Source of the DNA: a virus
Strand: one strand, 5' to 3'
Virus record (IMG/VR): IMGVR_UViG_3300035145_000662
Location: 1-26,034 of that record
DNA: 26,034 bases
A program made the translations under genes and the position numbers. Shown here one piece after another: positions 23,258 through 26,034 of this stretch; the first letter of the stretch is position 1; the number at the start of each line of letters is the position of its first letter. The notes below the pieces were generated by a model that saw only the letters and a list, made by a program, of their open reading frames with translations, did not search any database and had not been told where the DNA came from.

Positions 23258-23690
23258 TTCTAAATTTCTCCCACTCAATAGCATTTTTAATCTGATATTG
23301 ACGGGCAGAGATTTGTTTGAGAACAGACTCCAGGAAATATAGAATCATCTCGTAGTACTTTATCTTTGCGGAATGCTTGGCAAGATCCTCATCCGCATTA
23401 AGAAACATCTCTACTTCGTCTTTAGTTGTCAACTTCAAATCGAAAGGAACATCCTTGTACGCTGACGCAGGTGCCTTCTTTTTGTAATACATCCACTTCT
23501 CTTTGTAGAGAAACTTGTAAGCAAACTCCTGATCAATCATTCGCGATTTGTAATCGCAAAAGAGATCCAGGTACTTGGAGTGAAGATATGGTGTTTCATT
23601 ACAAGCTTTAAGGAAGTCGGGATAACCGTCGTTCCCATCTAGGACAGTGGAGTCGTGCTTCCACATATCCTTCAATTGATCAAGGTTCAT
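23244..23690 (-). CDS. uvsY: UvsY recombination mediator
   Basis: This 148-residue protein (T4 UvsY: 137) begins MNLDQLKDMWKHDS and has the conserved C-terminal half LTTKDEVEMFLNADEDL, KIKYYEMILYFLESVLKQI and ARQYQIKNAIEWEKF, matching T4 UvsY. It helps UvsX replace single-strand binding protein on DNA. It overlaps the gp3-like gene by 11 bases and uvsW by 14, the conserved uvsY-uvsW pairing. Confidence 0.92.
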   Translation of the reverse strand: MNLDQLKDMWKHDSTVLDGNDGYPDFLKACNETPYLHSKYLDLFCDYKSRMIDQEFAYKFLYKEKWMYYKKKAPASAYKDVPFDLKLTTKDEVEMFLNADEDLAKHSAKIKYYEMILYFLESVLKQISARQYQIKNAIEWEKFRSGGH

Positions 23691-24201
23691 ACTTACGTTG
23701 GGACAAGTTCAAGAATTCATAGTAACCGTACTTAAATGTAACGGTGCCGATAAGATATTCTACATCATTTGCTCCCGCATTGAATGCAAGTGTGTTAAGA
23801 CTTACAGGGAACAAACTGTCGAAGTTAACAACAAAGTTTGTGTTAAAGTTGTTGGTAAGAACAAACAGTTGTGCATTAGAAAACTGTGGTTCTTTGCTGT
23901 CATCTGGTTCGTATGCCAGAGTAGTATCGTTAATCCAATTCCAAATAGACAGGTAATTCTTTAGGTCTTCGTCAACCAGGAACTGAACTGTAAGATCATC
24001 AAACGTAGTACCACCTGCAGCAGGGATAGGTAATCTTCTTCTGGAAGTAGATACTTCGTTGACTTGTGCCGTGATGCCAGGGATGTTTGCAGATTGGCAG
24101 AAGAAGTCAACACCAGGAAAGATGTCGATCTTCATCTTGAAACCGACTGGCGATAAAAAGTTTCTGTTATCAGGTTGATCTTGCAACCACACCGCAGACA
24201 T
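23680..24201 (-). CDS. 3: probable tail completion / tail-tube-type protein (gp3-like)
   Basis: This 173-residue protein has FFCQSANIPGI, PAAGGTTFDDLTVQFLVDEDLKNY (residues about 60-83) and WNWI, the pattern of the T4 gp19/gp54/gp3 tail-tube superfamily. In cyanophages the gene between the capsid genes and uvsY is annotated as gp3, the tail completion and sheath stabiliser, and its length agrees with T4 gp3 (176). ATG 24201 is chosen because GGAG lies five bases before it. gp54 or another tube-like protein cannot be excluded by eye. Confidence 0.72.
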   Translation of the reverse strand: MSAVWLQDQPDNRNFLSPVGFKMKIDIFPGVDFFCQSANIPGITAQVNEVSTSRRRLPIPAAGGTTFDDLTVQFLVDEDLKNYLSIWNWINDTTLAYEPDDSKEPQFSNAQLFVLTNNFNTNFVVNFDSLFPVSLNTLAFNAGANDVEYLIGTVTFKYGYYEFLNLSQRKYEP

Positions 24202-24231
24202 AATAACTCCAGGCACTACTGGGGTATTTAG

Positions 24232-24411
24232 TTACTTACGGAGAACCCAGTTTTCCGCAAAATCATTAGCGTCCCATTCTCTATCAAACGTACGCTTCTC
24301 TAAAGTTTTTTCTAGTGATTGTGTGCACAAGACTTCAAACCCATCACGGTCATACACAACCACTGCAGTGCGATCTCCTTCGGGAGAGAAATAATTAGAC
24401 AGAGTTTTCAT
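24232..24411 (-). CDS. 59-residue conserved hypothetical protein
   Basis: This short frame (MKTLSNYFSPEGDRTAVVVY..., ending WVLRK) fills the space between the terminator at 24442-24469 and the gp3-like gene. It has a beta-hairpin-like centre (AVVVYDRDGFEVLC) and a polar end (FDREWDANDFAENW). Such short proteins occur near gp23 in cyanophages. CTAAATAC follows the stop, just upstream of the gp3-like gene. The function is unknown. Confidence 0.75.
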   Translation of the reverse strand: MKTLSNYFSPEGDRTAVVVYDRDGFEVLCTQSLEKTLEKRTFDREWDANDFAENWVLRK

Positions 24412-24441
24412 TTAGGGGTACGCTCTTGTCCTTATATAGCA

Positions 24442-24469
24442 TAAAAAAAGACCCCCTTCTAGGGAGTCT
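24442..24469 (-). terminator. intrinsic terminator after the 94-residue gene
   Basis: On the minus strand AGACTCCCT (24461-24469) pairs with AGGGGGTCT (24449-24457), nine pairs with one U-G wobble and a 3-base loop. Seven T follow (24442-24448). A TATATA box (24433-24438) comes directly after and could start the next short transcript, but it is a weak match. Confidence 0.9.
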
Positions 24470-24489
24470 TTCTTAAGATTGTCACCGTG

Positions 24490-24774
24490 TCACTTGATTC
24501 GCTTACAATAGTAACCGAACTGTGTACGATCGCCAGGCAGGTCACGACGAACTTTGACAACAGAGAACTTACGTCCAGTTTCCTTCAGAGTTGCAGGAAC
24601 GTTAGGACGTGCTTTATCAGTATCAATCTGCTCCTTAGTGCGCTCAACAAAGAACCCACCACCGACTTTGATTTGCTCTGACATCCAGGGGTACTTGACG
24701 CCACCGCTGCCACCACGTTGACCCAACGGGGTGATGCCTTCAGGAGTACAGATGATGAAATTAGTGTCTTGCAT
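24490..24774 (-). CDS. 94-residue conserved hypothetical protein
   Basis: From ATG 24774 the product is MQDTNFIICTPEGITPLG, then VGGGFFVERTKEQ and GRKFSVVKVRRDLPGDRTQFGYYCKRIK. It is basic at the C-terminus, which could bind nucleic acid. The frame extends upstream to 24828, but that part lies over the promoter at 24800-24828. The gene is a single cistron bounded by terminators at 24442-24469 and 24917-24942. I know it only as a cyanophage-type hypothetical. Confidence 0.82.
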   Translation of the reverse strand: MQDTNFIICTPEGITPLGQRGGSGGVKYPWMSEQIKVGGGFFVERTKEQIDTDKARPNVPATLKETGRKFSVVKVRRDLPGDRTQFGYYCKRIK

Positions 24775-24799
24775 AATGGGGTGTTTTGAATATGCGGTA

Positions 24800-24828
24800 A
24801 GTATACACGATATATAGGCAGAAAGCAA
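24800..24828 (-). promoter_or_regulatory. sigma-70-like promoter for the 94-residue gene
   Basis: The minus strand has TTGCTT (24823-24828), 17 bases, then TATACT (24800-24805), ending 26 bases before the start at 24774. Four of six -35 and five of six -10 positions match the consensus. The following leader has no strong ribosome site. Confidence 0.6.
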
Positions 24829-24874
24829 GGAAAAAGCAGGACCTACAGAAAATATATTAGCAAATCAAAACAGT

Positions 24875-24892
24875 TTATATAAGTTATATAAG
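24875..24892. repeat. tandem 9-base A/T repeat
   Basis: TTATATAAG occurs twice in tandem (24875-24883 and 24884-24892) within an A/T-rich stretch (about 24800-24895) between the terminator at 24917 and the promoter at 24800. On the minus strand it reads CTTATATAA twice. It may be a protein-binding or easily melted site. Nothing else coding is visible in 24829-24916. Confidence 0.6.
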
Positions 24893-24916
24893 ATGCAGGG
24901 TAAACAGGGTAAGCAC

Positions 24917-24942
24917 AAAAAAAGGGGGGTCCAAGACCCCCC
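24917..24942 (-). terminator. strong intrinsic terminator after the 59-residue gene at 24963
   Basis: On the minus strand GGGGGGTC pairs with GACCCCCC (24924-24942; eight pairs, TTG loop), followed by seven T (24917-24923). It ends the short cistron at 24963-25142. Confidence 0.93.
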
Positions 24943-24962
24943 AGTACAAGACTCATTATAAG

Positions 24963-25142
24963 CTACATTAGAATACCCCTACAGATTCTTTTGCAAGCAG
25001 CTGAATCCTCATCGCACTCGATTAAACATTCATAGTAGTCATTCAGTTTTTCAACCATCTGATTCTCGATTTCCAGTTTATCGAGAGTCTCTTCAAAATG
25101 ACGCCATTCAGTTAATTGATTACGAGACAATATGTTGTGCAT
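24963..25142 (-). CDS. 59-residue conserved hypothetical protein downstream of gp23
   Basis: The frame starts MHNILSRNQLTEW and is helical and charged, with a central KLEIENQMVEKLNDYYECL heptad-like stretch and four Cys-containing positions near the end (YECLIECDEDSAACKRIC). I recall very similar small proteins in this position in other cyanophages. It is followed after 20 bases by a strong terminator. No ribosome site is obvious. The function is unknown; the coiled-coil pattern suggests an oligomer. Confidence 0.78.
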   Translation of the reverse strand: MHNILSRNQLTEWRHFEETLDKLEIENQMVEKLNDYYECLIECDEDSAACKRICRGILM

Positions 25143-25159
25143 AGTTTAACCCCACGGTT

Positions 25160-25300
25160 TCAGAAGAAAATCATAATAAAATGGAAGTTAGGTTTCAGTG
25201 CATTGGCGTAACTCCAATTCCTGCTACTAATTATACGTGAACCCTGACAATTTTCCCCGATCCACGGTGTATCGTATTGACTCTTATTATGTGCATACAT
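25160..25300 (-). CDS. possible 46-residue protein between gp23 and the 59-residue gene
   Basis: A frame of 46 codons (MYAHNKSQYDTPWIGENC..., ending PNFHFIMIFF) covers most of the space between the gp23 terminator and the next gene. Its residue mix is protein-like, but there is no ribosome site. A TATAAT (25230-25235) inside it suggests the region may instead be a promoter for the downstream gene. I report it as a candidate only. Confidence 0.3.
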   Translation of the reverse strand: MYAHNKSQYDTPWIGENCQGSRIISSRNWSYANALKPNFHFIMIFF

Positions 25301-25333
25301 CGCTACACAAACTACTTAACAAAAAATTTACAT

Positions 25334-25358
25334 AAAAAAAGGGGTCCCGAAGGACCCC
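25334..25358 (-). terminator. UUCG-capped terminator of the major capsid gene
   Basis: On the minus strand GGGGTCC-TTCG-GGACCCC (25341-25358), with an extra A-T pair at the base, is followed by a run of T (25334-25340). It lies 21 bases after the gp23 stop and is a textbook terminator for a highly expressed structural gene. Confidence 0.95.
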
Positions 25359-25379
25359 TGAGGAATATGTGATGATGGA

Positions 25380-26034
25380 TCACATAAGGTTGCGGACCAG
25401 CACGCGACGGTAGTACTGGTTGCGTCCCTTGCCAGTGGCGCTGTTGAGGTCTTCGCCCACAGCGGAACCATCTGCCTTGAACACGAAGGGGTTGGCGACC
25501 ATACCGTAGCGGGTCTTGAAGCCAATCTTCGGTTGGAAGGAACCCTGATCCACGGCGCGGACCATCTGCAGGGGCACATAGGGGCAGTAGAAGAGACCTG
25601 CGTCATATGCGCTGCTACCCTTATAACCAGCCACGTAGTAGTGGTCGTTAGCCAGGTTTGCAGAATAAGGATCCACGTAGACCTTAACGCCGCCGTTGAG
25701 GGTACCAACGAAGGTGTTACCAGTGTCATCGGGGAGACCGTTGGTGGACAGTGCAGGGGTGTAGTCCAGCACGCCAGCCATATTCAGAGCGGAAGCAACA
25801 TCAGCGGAGCAGAGGATGAAGTTGCCCTTCCCTCTACGAGTTTGCTGTGCAATAGCGTTGGCATCGCGCTCGATCTGATAGATCAGACCCTTGAACTTCT
25901 CAACGCTCCAGCGACCGTTGGAGTCGGTGTCGAGGTTGAAGATACCAGCGTTAGCAACGTTGTTCTGAGCACCGACCTTTGCCTGCAGATACACAGTACG
26001 GATCACTTCACGGTTGATCTCAGCCAGGATCTCA
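25380..26034 (-). CDS. 23: major capsid protein (T4 gp23), 3' part only
   Basis: The frame is open to the right edge of the window, so the 5' part of the gene is missing; about 217 codons are present. The segment NREVIRTVYLQAKVGAQ and then KGLIYQIERDANAIAQQTRRG, FILCSADVASAL, GGVKVYVDPYS and FYCPYVPLQMVRAVD (in order) identify the T4 gp23 C-terminal half. It ends RRVLVRNLM. This protein forms the capsid hexamers after proteolytic cleavage of its N-terminus. Its base composition is visibly richer in G and C than the small genes beside it, as is usual for an abundant protein. Its promoter lies outside the window. Confidence 0.97.
   Translation of the reverse strand, partial: EILAEINREVIRTVYLQAKVGAQNNVANAGIFNLDTDSNGRWSVEKFKGLIYQIERDANAIAQQTRRGKGNFILCSADVASALNMAGVLDYTPALSTNGLPDDTGNTFVGTLNGGVKVYVDPYSANLANDHYYVAGYKGSSAYDAGLFYCPYVPLQMVRAVDQGSFQPKIGFKTRYGMVANPFVFKADGSAVGEDLNSATGKGRNQYYRRVLVRNLM

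Noticed and set aside
24955-24960. TATAAT on the minus strand after the 59-residue gene
   Set aside because: It lies just before the strong terminator at 24917-24942, so any transcript would end within about 30 bases; no -35 box is visible.
25380-26006. Treating 26006 as the start of the capsid gene
   Set aside because: The codon there is an internal GTG and the frame continues in gp23-like sequence to the window edge, so the gene is cut by the window.
1-26034. tRNA, CRISPR, inteins or homing endonucleases, photosynthesis genes
   Set aside because: I looked for cloverleaf-like ends, regular repeat-spacer units and the usual motifs and saw none; a tRNA scan would be decisive.

Overview
The window looks like a piece of the genome of a T4-like cyanophage (contractile-tailed, infecting marine Synechococcus or Prochlorococcus). 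The T4 replication, recombination and late-transcription core is present. It is mixed with genes typical of cyanophages or cyanobacteria: a CobS-type ATPase, short MazG, Hsp20, DUF3110, several 2OG-Fe(II) oxygenases, and short conserved cyanophage reading frames. Base composition is in the low to mid 40s % GC by eye. I see no tRNA, rRNA, CRISPR, insertion sequence, intein or homing endonuclease.

Every supported gene lies on the minus strand, so transcription runs from high to low coordinates. Genes are packed head to tail, very often with ATGA or 8-11 base overlaps. In transcription order: (1) 26034-23244, structural edge: the 3' part of the major capsid gene (gp23), a run of short cistrons separated by three strong terminators, a probable gp3 tail-completion gene, then uvsY. 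(2) 23257-17526: uvsW, a small Sm-like-pattern protein, late sigma factor gp55, and gp47 and gp46 with a DUF3110 gene between them, then a 61-residue protein. (3) 17533-13478: a 2OG-Fe(II) oxygenase, a large zincin plus VWA protein resembling CobT, its CobS-like MoxR AAA+ partner, and small genes. (4) 13481-8502: a DUF3310-like protein, sliding clamp gp45, a tiny membrane protein, clamp loader gp44, an inserted block (2OG-Fe(II) oxygenase, Dam methylase, two small genes), clamp loader gp62, RegA. (5) 8499-6147: a DUF6445-like oxygenase, a small gene, hsp20, two more Sm-like-pattern proteins. (6) 6169-23: DNA polymerase gp43, UvsX, helicase gp41, MazG, a 58-residue protein and a putative exported HExxH metalloprotease.

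The genes fit together as follows. gp43, gp45, gp44/62 and gp41 form most of the replisome. UvsX, UvsY, UvsW and gp46/47 drive recombination-dependent replication. RegA would repress early mRNAs, and gp55 would switch the host RNA polymerase to late promoters such as that of gp23. MazG, the oxygenases, the CobS/CobT-like pair and Hsp20 are accessory functions.

Promoter-like sites are unusually readable. Four minus-strand -10 boxes lie 22-26 bases before a start codon; hsp20 has a leader of roughly 90 bases. One near-consensus promoter sits inside a terminator hairpin (6730-6765). Most striking, a perfect sigma-70 promoter (TTGACA, 17 bases, TATAAT) at 21331-21359 points along the plus strand, where no gene exists.
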